Source of the DNA: Bradyrhizobium japonicum USDA 6
GTDB lineage: Bacteria; Pseudomonadota; Alphaproteobacteria; Rhizobiales; Xanthobacteraceae
Direction of reading: 5' to 3'
Assembly: GCF_000284375.1 (NCBI RefSeq)
Contig: NC_017249.1
Coordinates: 1,776,001-1,840,000 of the forward strand
DNA: 64,000 nucleotides
The translations under genes were made by a program, and so were the position numbers. Position 1 is the stretch's first letter. The number at the start of each line of letters is the position of its first letter. Positions 34,787 to 42,938 of the stretch are shown one piece after another. The notes under the pieces were generated by a model. The model saw only the letters and a list, made by a program, of their open reading frames with translations, ran no database searches and was not told the origin of the DNA.

Positions 34787-35386
34787 TCAGCGGTGAAGTT
34801 TCTTGGCGGTCTCCGCGATCTGGCGGCCCTGATAGCGCGCGCCGGCGAGCTCGTTGGCGCTGGGCTGGCGGCTGCCGTCGCCGCCGGTGATCGTGGTGGC
34901 GCCGTAGGGGGCGCCGCCGGTGACTTCGTCGAGCTTCATCTGGCCGGCAAAGCCGTAATTCATGCCGACGACGACCATGCCGAAATGCAGCAAATTGGTG
35001 ATGATCGAGAACAGCGTCGTCTCCTGGCCGCCATGCTGGGTCGCGCTCGCGGTGAAGGCGCCGCCGACCTTGCCGTGCAGCGCGCCCTTGGCCCAGAGCC
35101 CGCCGGCCTGGTCGAGGAAGTTCGCCATCTGCGAGGCCATGCGGCCGAAACGGGTGCCGGTGCCGACGATGATCGCATCGTAATTGGCGAGATCCTCGAT
35201 CTTGGCGACGGGCGCGGCCTGATCGACCTTGTAATAGGACGCCTTCGCGACTTCGGCCGGCACCAGCTCGGGCACGCGCTTGATGTCGACGGTGGCGCCG
35301 GCCTCGCGCGCGCCTTCGGCGACGGCATTGGCCATCGCTTCGATATGGCCATAGGCGGAATAATAGAGGACGAGAACTTTGGTCAA
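34787..35386 (-). CDS. wrbA: NAD(P)H:quinone oxidoreductase WrbA
   Basis: A 199-residue flavodoxin-like FMN enzyme that reduces quinones by two electrons. The TTG at 35386 is the likely start: GGAGA precedes it and the protein then begins [18 protein letters not shown] with the FMN phosphate loop, matching the family length of about 198. Further family segments are [24 protein letters not shown] and [17 protein letters not shown] (quoted in parts). A longer frame upstream is repeat-like sequence. It lies near pirin and SDR genes on the same strand. Confidence 0.93.
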   Translation of the reverse strand: MTKVLVLYYSAYGHIEAMANAVAEGAREAGATVDIKRVPELVPAEVAKASYYKVDQAAPVAKIEDLANYDAIIVGTGTRFGRMASQMANFLDQAGGLWAKGALHGKVGGAFTASATQHGGQETTLFSIITNLLHFGMVVVGMNYGFAGQMKLDEVTGGAPYGATTITGGDGSRQPSANELAGARYQGRQIAETAKKLHR

Positions 35387-35486
35387 GGTGGTCTCCGTTG
35401 AGTGATGGGTGAGTTTTGTTGAGTGATGGGGTGGGCTCATCGGCTTGTTTGTCATTGCCGTGCTTGACCCGGCAATCCATCTCTTC

Positions 35487-35552
35487 AAGGACTCTCACGA
35501 AGGTGATGGATGCCCGGCGAAGGACTCTCGCGAAGGTGATGGATGCCCGGCT
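35487..35552. repeat. 33-bp tandem duplication in intergenic element
   Basis: Two adjacent 33-bp copies (35487-35519 and 35520-35552), each beginning AAGGACTCTC and containing GAAGGTGATGGATGCCCGGC, with one internal mismatch. They lie inside a larger element (about 35452-35575) that runs from GTCATTGCCGTGC to GGCATGACG, resembling the dispersed palindromic repeats. Confidence 0.75.
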
Positions 35553-35589
35553 CAAGGCCGGGCATGACGATTTCGTGAGGAGTTGGAGC

Positions 35590-36288
35590 TTACGCCGCGT
35601 CGACCAGCACGAGCTCGGAGTCTTCCAGCGCCGTGATCTTCACGCGGTCCTCGTCCCGGATCGCGACACCGTCGCGGGCATTGACGCGCACGCCGTTGAC
35701 TTCCACTGAACCTGCCGCCGGCACCAGGTAAACGTGACGCGACTTTTGCGGCTCGTACTCGGCGCTCTCGCCGGCCTTCAGCGTGGTCGCGAGCACCCGC
35801 GCATCGGCGCGGATTGGCAGCGCGTCCTTGTCGGCCTCGAACCCGCTCGCGATGGTGACGAGCTGGCCCGAGCGGTTCGCTTTCGGAAACGGCTTCGAAC
35901 CCCAGGTCGGCTGGCCGCCACGTGCGGTCGGCTCGATCCAGATCTGGAAGATGCGCGTGTCGGTCGGCTCGAGATTGTATTCGGAGTGGCGGATGCCGCT
36001 GCCGGCGCTCATCACCTGCACGTCGCCCGCTTCAGTGCGGCCCTCGTTGCCGAGGCTGTCCTGATGGGTGATCGCGCCCTCGCGCACATAGGTGATGATT
36101 TCCATGTTGGCGTGAGGATGGGCGGGAAAGCCGGTGTTCGGCGCGATCTCGTCGTCGTTCCACACCCGCAAGGCGCCGTGACCCATGTTGTTTGGATCGT
36201 AGTGGCCAGCGAAGGAGAAATGGTGCTTGGCCTTGAGCCAGCCGTGATCGGCGCCGCCGAGCTTTGCGAAAGGTCTGAGTTCGATCAT
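35590..36288 (-). CDS. Pirin family protein (quercetin dioxygenase-like)
   Basis: A 232-residue bicupin. The N-terminal cupin has the complete metal site H57, H59 (HPHANME), H101 and E103 (RHSEYN), as in pirin and YhhW, which has quercetin 2,3-dioxygenase activity. The C-terminal cupin (EYEPQKSRHVYLVPAAGSVEVNG) lacks metal ligands, also usual. It follows the SDR gene by 50 bp on the same strand and is probably co-transcribed. Biological role uncertain. Confidence 0.92.
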   Translation of the reverse strand: MIELRPFAKLGGADHGWLKAKHHFSFAGHYDPNNMGHGALRVWNDDEIAPNTGFPAHPHANMEIITYVREGAITHQDSLGNEGRTEAGDVQVMSAGSGIRHSEYNLEPTDTRIFQIWIEPTARGGQPTWGSKPFPKANRSGQLVTIASGFEADKDALPIRADARVLATTLKAGESAEYEPQKSRHVYLVPAAGSVEVNGVRVNARDGVAIRDEDRVKITALEDSELVLVDAA

Positions 36289-36328
36289 CTGCGTAATTCC
36301 TTTTTGCGATCCTTTGGGTTGAACGGCT

Positions 36329-36347
36329 GGCGCCTGGATCAGGCGCC
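36329..36347. terminator. Short hairpin at 3' end of the SDR gene
   Basis: GGCGCCTG, 3-nt loop, CAGGCGCC, overlapping the SDR stop codon on the minus strand. No U-run follows, so it may attenuate or stabilise the transcript between SDR and pirin rather than terminate it. Confidence 0.35.
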
Positions 36348-37091
36348 GAACCCGCCGTCGACGTTGAGCACGGTGCCAGTGACGAAGGAGGCTTCCGGGC
36401 TTGCGAGGAACACGACGCCGGCAGCGACTTCCTCGGGACGGCCGAAGCGCTGCAGCGCGTGCTGCTTGCGCTGGGCCTCCGCGAAGTCGCGATCGTCATC
36501 CGGATTCATGTCGGTGTTGATCGAGCCGGGCTGCACCACGTTCACGGTGATGCCGCGCGGGCCGAGGTCGCGGGCCGCGCCCTTGGTGTAACCGACGACG
36601 GCCGCCTTGGTGGCGACGTAGTCGGCAAGGCCCGGGAACGAGGCGCGGTCGGCGAGCATGGAGCCGACGGTGACGATGCGACCGCCTTCGCCCATCAATT
36701 GCGAGGCAGCGCGGATCGCCGCGATCACGCCGTGCACGTTGACCTGATCCTGCCGTTCCAGCGCACCAGTGTCGGCATTGGCATCGTCGGTCGCACCACC
36801 GGCGGCAACGCCGGCATTGTTGACGAGAATGTCGAGATGGCCGAATTCCCTGGCGACGTCATTGACGAGCTCTGTCACGTCCTTGGCCGAGGCCTGGTCG
36901 GCCTTGAAAGCGCGGGCCTTGACGCCGCGGGCCTTCAGCTCGGCGACGACCGCCTCGGCCTTTTCGGGCGAGGCGACATAGCTGATGGCGACATCCGCGC
37001 CTTCATCGGCGAGAGCGCGGGCCGAGGCCGCGCCGATGCCGCGCGAGCCGCCGGTGACGAGGGCAACCTTGCCTGAGAGCTTCTTGGTCAT
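36339..37091 (-). CDS. Short-chain dehydrogenase/reductase (FabG-like)
   Basis: A 250-residue classical SDR. The NADP loop is TGGSRGIG (13-20), NNAG at 91-94, and the catalytic set is S144, Y158 and K162 (YVATK). The ATG at 37091 has GGAGA upstream. It ends with FVTGTVLNVDGGFGA, normal for the family. It is divergent from the LysR gene at 37211, which probably regulates it, and is followed by the pirin gene. Substrate unknown. Confidence 0.93.
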   Translation of the reverse strand: MTKKLSGKVALVTGGSRGIGAASARALADEGADVAISYVASPEKAEAVVAELKARGVKARAFKADQASAKDVTELVNDVAREFGHLDILVNNAGVAAGGATDDANADTGALERQDQVNVHGVIAAIRAASQLMGEGGRIVTVGSMLADRASFPGLADYVATKAAVVGYTKGAARDLGPRGITVNVVQPGSINTDMNPDDDRDFAEAQRKQHALQRFGRPEEVAAGVVFLASPEASFVTGTVLNVDGGFGA

Positions 37092-37167
37092 TGGATTTCT
37101 CCATTCCGTGGGTTTGCGATTGACCCTTGGATAAGCCTCCGCCTGTGGTATAGAAATAGAAACTGTC

Positions 37168-37182
37168 GAAACACATTGTTTC
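37168..37182. promoter_or_regulatory. GAAAC-N5-GTTTC site between SDR and LysR
   Basis: GAAAC and GTTTC are 5 nt apart in the 119-bp divergent region, which is AT-rich around 37150-37190. The size fits a LysR half-site pair; binding is inference. Confidence 0.35.
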
Positions 37183-37210
37183 CTGAAATACCCCGATTGG
37201 ATCGGCGCAC

Positions 37211-38146
37211 ATGGCAAAACTCCCCGATTTCGAGGCGCTCGCGATTTTCGCAAAAGTCGTGGAATTACGGTCGTTTGCAGGGGTCGCGAGCGAGCTCGCG
37301 ATGTCCAAGGCAACGGTGTCGAAGGCGGTCACGCGGCTGGAGGAACGGCTCGGTGCCCGGCTGTTCAACCGCACCTCGCGGCGGCTGGCGCTGACCGACG
37401 CCGGGCACAAGCTCGCCGAACGCGCCACGCGCCTCCTCGTCGACGGCGAGGCGGCCGAGAACGAGGCGCTGGCGCAATCGGTGGCGCCGCGCGGCCTGGT
37501 TCGGCTCGCCGTGCCCATGACCTTCGGGATCAAGGCGGTGGCGCCGCTGCTGCCAGAGTTCTTCGAAACCTATCCGGAGGTCTCGGTCGATCTGCATCTG
37601 AGCGATGCGACCATCGATCTGATCGGCGAGGGTTTTGACATGGCGGTGCGGATCGCGCGGCTGCCGGACTCTTCGCTGATCGCGCGGCGGCTCTTCACCA
37701 TGCCGCGCTTCACGGTGGCCGCGCCGTCCTACCTCAAGAAACATGGCCGGCCGACGCATCCGATGCATCTCGCCGAACACAAATGCTTCAGTTACGCCTA
37801 TCTCTCGACGCCCAATGTCTGGAACTACACCAATTCGGCAGGCGAGCAGGCCAGCGTCCGTCCGGGCGGACAGCTTCGCGTCAACAACGGAGAGGCGGTG
37901 ATGCCGGCGCTGATCGCCGGCCTCGGCATCGCCGAACTGCCCGAGTTCATCGTCGGCGAGGCGATTTCGTCCGGCGAGGTCGAGGTGATCCTGAAAGACT
38001 GGAAGCAGGCCGAAGGCGGCGTGCATCTGGTGACGCCACCCGGCGGCCCGCGCCCCGCGCGCGTCGAGGCGCTCGGCGATTTTCTCGCGGCGAAACTGCC
38101 GGGCACGTGCAAGCGGCGGCCGCGCGGGAAGGTGAAGGGGGCGTAG
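37211..38146 (+). CDS. LysR family transcriptional regulator
   Basis: A 311-residue regulator with an N-terminal helix-turn-helix (VVELRSFAGVASELAMSKATVSKAVTRLEERLG, residues about 17-49) and an effector domain beginning GLVRLAVPMTFG. A basic tail (CKRRPRGKVKGA) ends the protein. It is divergent from the SDR-pirin genes and is their likely regulator. Confidence 0.92.
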   Translation: MAKLPDFEALAIFAKVVELRSFAGVASELAMSKATVSKAVTRLEERLGARLFNRTSRRLALTDAGHKLAERATRLLVDGEAAENEALAQSVAPRGLVRLAVPMTFGIKAVAPLLPEFFETYPEVSVDLHLSDATIDLIGEGFDMAVRIARLPDSSLIARRLFTMPRFTVAAPSYLKKHGRPTHPMHLAEHKCFSYAYLSTPNVWNYTNSAGEQASVRPGGQLRVNNGEAVMPALIAGLGIAELPEFIVGEAISSGEVEVILKDWKQAEGGVHLVTPPGGPRPARVEALGDFLAAKLPGTCKRRPRGKVKGA

Positions 38147-38168
38147 CGCGAGCGGCCTCTACGGCCCC

Positions 38169-38248
38169 CGTCATTGCGAGCGCAGCGAAGCAATCCAGAG
38201 TGTCTCCGCGGAGGGATTCTGGATTGCTTCGCTGCGCTCGCAATGACG
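38169..38248. repeat. Long perfect inverted repeat (CGTCATTGCGAGCGCAGCG)
   Basis: Two 31-bp arms (38169-38199 and 38218-38248) are perfect reverse complements around an 18-nt loop. The arms begin CGTCATTGCGAGCGCAGCG and end CAATGACG. It lies between convergent genes. It is a likely mobile REP/MITE-like element that can also form a strong hairpin terminator. Confidence 0.85.
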
Positions 38249-38256
38249 GAGCCTGA

Positions 38257-38514
38257 CTACGACACCTTCACGCCGCCGATCGCGACAATGCGCAAGGCTG
38301 GCTTCAGCGTTCCCTCCAGCTGCGTCTTCAATTCGTGCACACGTGGGTCGGTCGAGCGTGCCGCGCAGGCGGCGTATTGATGGACCGATTGCGCCAGCGC
38401 GCGCCGCGCTTCCGGCGTTCGCGTCAATTCGGGCTTTGAAAGCCGCAGGACGATCGCTGCGAGATTCACCAGCATCTCGTCCAGGGCGACGTCGATGGTC
38501 GCAAGATTCCGCAT
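38257..38514 (-). CDS. Hypothetical protein, 85 residues
   Basis: No family recognised. AAGGAG lies 6 nt before the ATG at 38514 (a GTG at 38517 is too close to it). The product is helical and mostly hydrophilic (DVALDEMLVNLAAIVLRLSKPEL, KTQLEGTLKPALRIVAIGG), without signal peptide or membrane helix. It stands alone between a palindromic repeat and the Bug-type gene. Confidence 0.6.
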   Translation of the reverse strand: MRNLATIDVALDEMLVNLAAIVLRLSKPELTRTPEARRALAQSVHQYAACAARSTDPRVHELKTQLEGTLKPALRIVAIGGVKVS

Positions 38515-38659
38515 CACTCACTCCTTCGGGTGGGCAACAGCGGGTTCACGGATGCGTTCCTGACGGGGCCGGACATGGTCAATGCTTCGTTAATGCCTTG
38601 TTCTTGCCGCGCGGCACGCTAGGCTGGCGAAACAAAAGAAAATCGGGGGGTAGGGGACC

Positions 38660-39649
38660 ATGATGGATCGACGCGATCTCTTGCGTGCCGCTGCGGCATT
38701 GCCGCTGTTGCGGGCTGCATTGCCTGACAAGGCCTTTGCGCAAGCCTATCCGGTACGTAACATCACCATGATCGTGCCGTTTCCGGCCGGCGGACAGGCC
38801 GATCTCGCCGCGCGCCCGGTGGCGATGGCGCTGGAGCGGATCCTCGGCAAGCCCGTCATCGTCGACAACCGCGCCGGTGGCGGCGGCGGATCGGTCGGCA
38901 ATGCCGCGGCGGCCCGCGCCGAGCCCGACGGCTACACGCTGCTGATGACGCTGTCCTCGCTCGCGGTGCTCCCCGAAGCCGACCGTCTGTTCGACCGACC
39001 CGTCGCCTACGAGGTCTCGCAGTTCATGCCGATCGCGCGCGTGCTGGCCGATCCCACGCTGCTCGCGGTGCCGGCCTCGGCGCCGTGGAAGACGGCGCAG
39101 GATTTCGTCGAGGATGCGAAGAAGCGGCCGGGCCAGATCACTTACGGCTCGTCCGGTCCTTACGGGACGCTGCATGTCGCGATGGAGATGTTCGCGAACA
39201 GCGCCGACATCAAATTGCTGCATGTTCCGTTCCGCGGCGCGGGCCCGGCACTGACCGCGCTGCTCAGCGGCACCGTGCAGGCGATAGCGGCCGCGCCGGG
39301 CACGCTGAAGCCGCAGGTCGACGACGGCAAGCTGCGCGTGCTCGGCAATTGCGGCGCCCAGCGCATCGCGAGCTTCCCCGACGTTCCGACCTTCCAGGAA
39401 CTGGGCTACAAGGACGTCGAGATGTACATCTGGGCCGGGCTCTTTGCACAGAGTGCTCTTCCTGCACCGGTCGCGAGCCGCCTGCGCGAAGCGATGGCGC
39501 AGGTGATGACGAGCCCGGATGTGCTCAGGAGCTTCGAGGCCTCGGGCAGTCTGGTCGCCTATCAGGACGCGCCGGCATTCTCGCAATTCGTGGCGACGGA
39601 CAGCGCAAGGCTGATCGCGGCGGTGAAGAAGATCGGCCGGGTGGAATAG
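38660..39649 (+). CDS. Bug/TctC family tripartite tricarboxylate-type solute-binding protein
   Basis: A 329-residue periplasmic binding protein. The N-terminus (MMDRRDLLRAAAALPLL, cleavage near AFA-QA at about residue 28) looks like a Tat-type signal. The mature start YPVRNITMIVPFPAGGQADLAARP and later VDNRAGGGGGSVGNAAAARAEPDGYTLL are Bug hallmarks. No TctA/TctB membrane genes lie nearby, as is usual for orphan Bug genes. The ligand, probably a carboxylate, is unknown. Confidence 0.9.
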   Translation: MMDRRDLLRAAAALPLLRAALPDKAFAQAYPVRNITMIVPFPAGGQADLAARPVAMALERILGKPVIVDNRAGGGGGSVGNAAAARAEPDGYTLLMTLSSLAVLPEADRLFDRPVAYEVSQFMPIARVLADPTLLAVPASAPWKTAQDFVEDAKKRPGQITYGSSGPYGTLHVAMEMFANSADIKLLHVPFRGAGPALTALLSGTVQAIAAAPGTLKPQVDDGKLRVLGNCGAQRIASFPDVPTFQELGYKDVEMYIWAGLFAQSALPAPVASRLREAMAQVMTSPDVLRSFEASGSLVAYQDAPAFSQFVATDSARLIAAVKKIGRVE

Positions 39650-39743
39650 GTTCCCGCCGCATTTTCACATTTTTTGTTGGTTCAGAACCTGACCGCGTCT
39701 CATTGATTGAAGACAAATCAAGGGAATCGAGAAGGATCGGGAC

Positions 39744-40103
39744 ATGCGAACAGAGCGAATTGCGCTGGGTCTGGTACTTGCAGTCAGCGGCATCGTCGCG
39801 CAGGGCGCGGCGTCAGCCCAAGAATATCGCGAATATCGCGGCACAATGGAACAGCAGATGGCGTGCACGCCGGATGTCTGGCGCCTTTGCAGCGACCAGA
39901 TTCCGGATACGAACCGCATCGTGGCCTGCCTGCAGCAGAACACGCCGCAGCTTTCGAGCGCATGCCGGGCGGTGTTCCAGTCGAACAACCAGGCTCAGCC
40001 GCAGCAGCCGGTCCCGCGCGGCCGGGCTGTTCCGGCGCCGCGCTACAACAATGCGCCGCCTGTCGCCGCGCCACCACGTCCCTATGATGATGACAACGAC
40101 TAG
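39744..40103 (+). CDS. Secreted Cys-containing protein of unknown function
   Basis: A 119-residue protein with a signal peptide (cleavage near ASA-QEY at residue 25), then a short domain with three cysteines (MACTPDVWRLCSD, VACLQQNTPQLSSACR) resembling cysteine-rich repeat proteins, and a Pro/Asn-rich tail ending DDDND. GAAGGA lies before the ATG. Small periplasmic proteins like this are common in Bradyrhizobium; function unknown. Confidence 0.75.
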   Translation: MRTERIALGLVLAVSGIVAQGAASAQEYREYRGTMEQQMACTPDVWRLCSDQIPDTNRIVACLQQNTPQLSSACRAVFQSNNQAQPQQPVPRGRAVPAPRYNNAPPVAAPPRPYDDDND

Positions 40104-40151
40104 AGCATGATCCGGAAAAGTGTGATGCGATTTTCCGAAACGATCATGCTC
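40103..40151. repeat. GCATGATCCGGAAAAG palindrome, copy 1
   Basis: GAGCATGATC and GATCATGCTC flank an inner pair CGGAAAA/TTTTCCG. It begins right at the stop codon of the preceding gene. Other copies are at 44865, 61770 and 63662. Confidence 0.85.
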
Positions 40152-40175
40152 AAGTCATAACCTGAAGCGACCGTC

Positions 40176-41042
40176 TCACTCCCGACTCGTTTGGCGCTCC
40201 CGCTTGCTGTTCGGCTCGGGTCGTTGCCGGAGCGCTGTCCGCAAGAGGGCACCGAAGAGTATTGCTGCGACCGGCCAATGGAACCAGATCTTGTGCATGC
40301 CGGTGAAAACGTTGATCAGAATCAGAAAGCCCGAAACCGTGAGGGCCGCTGCAACCGGGCGGGGCAGCTTCGCCAGCCAATCCGAGACGAAGCCCATCCA
40401 ATTGGATGGCTCGTGCCTGCTGTCAATCCATCGAGCGCCAGTTTCCGATTCTGCAACTGCTCGCCCCTGGGGATTGACGCTGTCGTCAACCGGGAAGCTC
40501 CGTCGCCCAGCGCTTTGGCCGCTCATGGCCACGCGATAGCTGGTCATGGGAGCAACGTTCTTCATTGGTCGCTGGCCGAGACAGTCGAAGCCAACGGACA
40601 ATTTGTTGTGGACCTGATCGTAGACGGAACTTGAGATCACGACGCCGCCGGGTTCGGCGAGCTCTTGCAGCCGCGACGCGATATTGACCCCGTCGCCATA
40701 GATGTCGGACCCGTCCACCATCACGTCGCCGAGGTTGATGCCGATGCGAAACCGCATCGGGTGGGCGTGCGGTGCGTCCGAATCCTGGTTGGAAATTTCC
40801 TGCTGAATTTCGACCGCGCATTGCACGGCCTCGACGACGCTGGCGAACTCGGCGATCACGGCATCGCCCCAGGTATTCACGATCCGGCCGTCATGGCGCT
40901 CCACCAGTCCCGCAAAGGCAGCGCGGTGGCGGCGCAGCGTCTCCAACGTTCCGGTCTCGTCTGCTCCCATGAGGCGAGAATAGCCCTGCACGTCAGCGCA
41001 CAGGACGGTGGTCAATCGTCGTTTCACCTTGTCGTCGGCCAT
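40176..41042 (-). CDS. Class III adenylate/guanylate cyclase with C-terminal membrane helices
   Basis: A 288-residue protein. The N-terminal cyclase homology domain (residues about 8-180) has both metal aspartates, D17 in CADVQGYSRL and D60 in NTWGDAVIAEF, and the transition-state Asn/Arg in GVNIASRL. At the place where many adenylate cyclases have Lys (VKxxGD) this one has Asn (VNTWGD), so substrate preference is open. A linker leads to two hydrophobic segments near the C-terminus (LTVSGFLILINVF and WPVAAILFGALL), so the catalytic domain is probably tethered to the inner membrane from its C-terminal side. Confidence 0.85.
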   Translation of the reverse strand: MADDKVKRRLTTVLCADVQGYSRLMGADETGTLETLRRHRAAFAGLVERHDGRIVNTWGDAVIAEFASVVEAVQCAVEIQQEISNQDSDAPHAHPMRFRIGINLGDVMVDGSDIYGDGVNIASRLQELAEPGGVVISSSVYDQVHNKLSVGFDCLGQRPMKNVAPMTSYRVAMSGQSAGRRSFPVDDSVNPQGRAVAESETGARWIDSRHEPSNWMGFVSDWLAKLPRPVAAALTVSGFLILINVFTGMHKIWFHWPVAAILFGALLRTALRQRPEPNSKRERQTSRE

Positions 41043-41236
41043 GGTCCATATGCTAGCCTTCCTGACCGGCAATTGCATCAGGCATCGCATCTGGCCCCAT
41101 CGCCGCTCAACGACCGGTTGTCCAGTCCCGAAACCGTCATAACCGTGCAACGAATTGCAGCCAGCCACGTGCCAAAACCGACCTGGCGTGAGGTCGCCCT
41201 CCGTGCCGCGGTTTATGAGTGCAGGCCGGAGCCGCC

Positions 41237-41704
41237 TTAGGGCCTGTGCTCGCAGACGTCGACCCATTCGGCCGCGGTCAGTTCGGCCATCCGCTCGGGC
41301 GTGATGCGCACGGCGCTGTGGGTCGAGCCTGCGGCCGGCACCACGACGTCGAACGCCTTCAGCGATACGTCGCAATAGATCGGCAGCGGCGATTTCAGCC
41401 CGAACGGGCAGACGCCGCCGACCTCGTGGCCGGTGATCTCGGCGACCTCCTCCAGCCCCAGCATCTTCGGCTTGCCGCCGAACGCAGCCTTGACCTTCTT
41501 GTTGTCCATGCGCGAGGTGCCGGCGGCGACGATCAGGATCACGCGCTCCCCGATGCGCAACGACAGGGTCTTGGCGATCCGGCCGGGCTCGACGCCATAG
41601 GCTTCGGCGGCCAGCGGCACCGTGGCCGAACTGATCGGGGATTCGATGACGGAGATGTCGGGGGCTTTCTCGGCAAAGAAGGCACGAACGGATTGCAGGC
41701 TCAT
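41237..41704 (-). CDS. YbaK/EbsC family aminoacyl-tRNA deacylase
   Basis: A 155-residue protein of the YbaK/ProX editing family, which hydrolyses mischarged tRNA such as Cys-tRNA(Pro). Typical pieces are VEPGRIAKTLSLRIG with the catalytic Lys, ILIVAAGTSRMDNKKV, GGVCPFGLKSPLPIYCD. Length matches the free-standing family. It is followed upstream, 41 bp away on the same strand, by the haloacid dehalogenase gene. Confidence 0.9.
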   Translation of the reverse strand: MSLQSVRAFFAEKAPDISVIESPISSATVPLAAEAYGVEPGRIAKTLSLRIGERVILIVAAGTSRMDNKKVKAAFGGKPKMLGLEEVAEITGHEVGGVCPFGLKSPLPIYCDVSLKAFDVVVPAAGSTHSAVRITPERMAELTAAEWVDVCEHRP

Positions 41705-41745
41705 TCCAGTCAGCTCATTCCAGACTCATGGGCGGGCGGCAATGC

Positions 41746-42477
41746 TTAGGCGATCGTTGGCAGTTCCGAGAGCGCGCGGACACGATGATCCGGCGCGAAC
41801 CCAAGCTCGTCCATCTGGGTCCGGATCGCCTTGAACATCGTCAGCGGTGCCACGAGTTCGTTCTCGACGCAAGCCAGCGCCATCGCCTCGGGCGTCACGC
41901 GTTCGATCCAGGCGACGTTCAGCCCGAACGACTTTGCGCCCGCGACGTCCCAGGGGTTGGACGAGACGAACAGAACCTCATCCGGCCTGGTGCCGAACGC
42001 CTCGCCGATCAGCATGTAGGCCTCTGGAGATGGCTTGAAGACCTTCTTCGCATCCACGCTGATGGTGGCATCGAGCAGACGGTCGAGCCCGGAATTGCGC
42101 ACGAGCGCATTCAGCATGTCCGGACTGCCATTCGAGAGGATGGCGAGTTTTCGCGGCTTCAGCGCCGCAAGCGCGGCGGCTGCATCGGGATAGAGATCGA
42201 GATGCAGATATTTCTCGATCACCCGCTCGAACGCTTCGCCTTCATAGGCGAGGCCGAGCAGGCGCAGCGTATAGGCGAGCGAGTCGCGCGTGACGCCTGC
42301 AAAATCCTGGTAGCGCCGCATCAGCGAGCGCAGCCAGGAATATTCGAGCTGCTTGATCCGCCAGACCTGCGTGATGATCTCGCCGTAGCCTGGAAAGGCA
42401 TCCTCGGTGATATCAGCGACCGACTGGACGTCGTAGAGCGTTCCGTATGCGTCGAAGACAACGGCTTTGAGGCTCAA
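41746..42477 (-). CDS. (S)-2-haloacid dehalogenase type II (HAD superfamily)
   Basis: A 243-residue HAD enzyme that replaces a halogen on a 2-haloacid with hydroxyl. The nucleophile is D9 in VVFDAYGTLYDV; LSNGS is motif II, KPSPEAY carries the motif III Lys, and SSNPWDVAGAKSFG is the type II dehalogenase motif. The real substrate in the cell could be a different 2-haloacid or phosphoester-like compound. Confidence 0.9.
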   Translation of the reverse strand: MSLKAVVFDAYGTLYDVQSVADITEDAFPGYGEIITQVWRIKQLEYSWLRSLMRRYQDFAGVTRDSLAYTLRLLGLAYEGEAFERVIEKYLHLDLYPDAAAALAALKPRKLAILSNGSPDMLNALVRNSGLDRLLDATISVDAKKVFKPSPEAYMLIGEAFGTRPDEVLFVSSNPWDVAGAKSFGLNVAWIERVTPEAMALACVENELVAPLTMFKAIRTQMDELGFAPDHRVRALSELPTIA

Positions 42478-42938
42478 TTGACCGGTCCTCCGGGATCGTT
42501 GTGGAAGCTAAGGATTATACAAGGCGGCGCGATATCGATCCAAGCAGGAAACTCGAATTGACGCTATTCCGCTGGCCCGCGTCGCGACAAGGTCGGAACC
42601 TGCTTCAACAAATCGTCATCCCGTCGACCCTCGCGCAGCGGATTGACACTGCCGCCGGCAAGGCGTTCTATTTGGCGTACGGGGATGTGCGATCTCCCCG
42701 CGAGGCGACATGCCCAAGTATCGCGTCCTGGTCACCAAGGACGCTGCATGTCTTCCTACAGCTCGATCCCATCAGAGAAATTATCCCGTCTTATCGGTGT
42801 CGCCCACGCGCCGGCCCGCGTCGATGTTCGTATCGACGTGGACCGCGGGGCCGATCCGCGCGCTCAGCAAGACGGCGAGCACCAGGAGCGAGTGAGCACA
42901 CGGGGCACATTGGGGACGACGATCAAGCGGAGGACTCC
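42478..42938. other. Intergenic region upstream of superoxide dismutase gene
   Basis: About 460 bp between the divergent dehalogenase and SOD genes. No convincing gene: a short frame at 42710-42895 (MPKYRVLVTKD) loses protein-like character after ten residues. It holds a candidate promoter at 42643-42671 for the SOD gene. Confidence 0.5.
42643..42671 (+). promoter_or_regulatory. Candidate sigma-70-type promoter
   Basis: TTGACA (42643-42648), 17-nt spacer, TTCTAT (42666-42671). The -35 is perfect and the spacing ideal, but the -10 matches only at three positions. It is 268 bp before the SOD start, so the leader would be long. Confidence 0.3.

Noticed and set aside
42710..42895. Short frame beginning MPKYRVLVTKD upstream of the SOD gene
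   Set aside because: Only the first ten residues look protein-like; the rest is low quality and there is no ribosome site.
42501..42938. In-frame upstream extension of the SOD gene
   Set aside because: Lacks protein character, and the ATG at 42939 has a strong ribosome site followed by a proper Tat signal.
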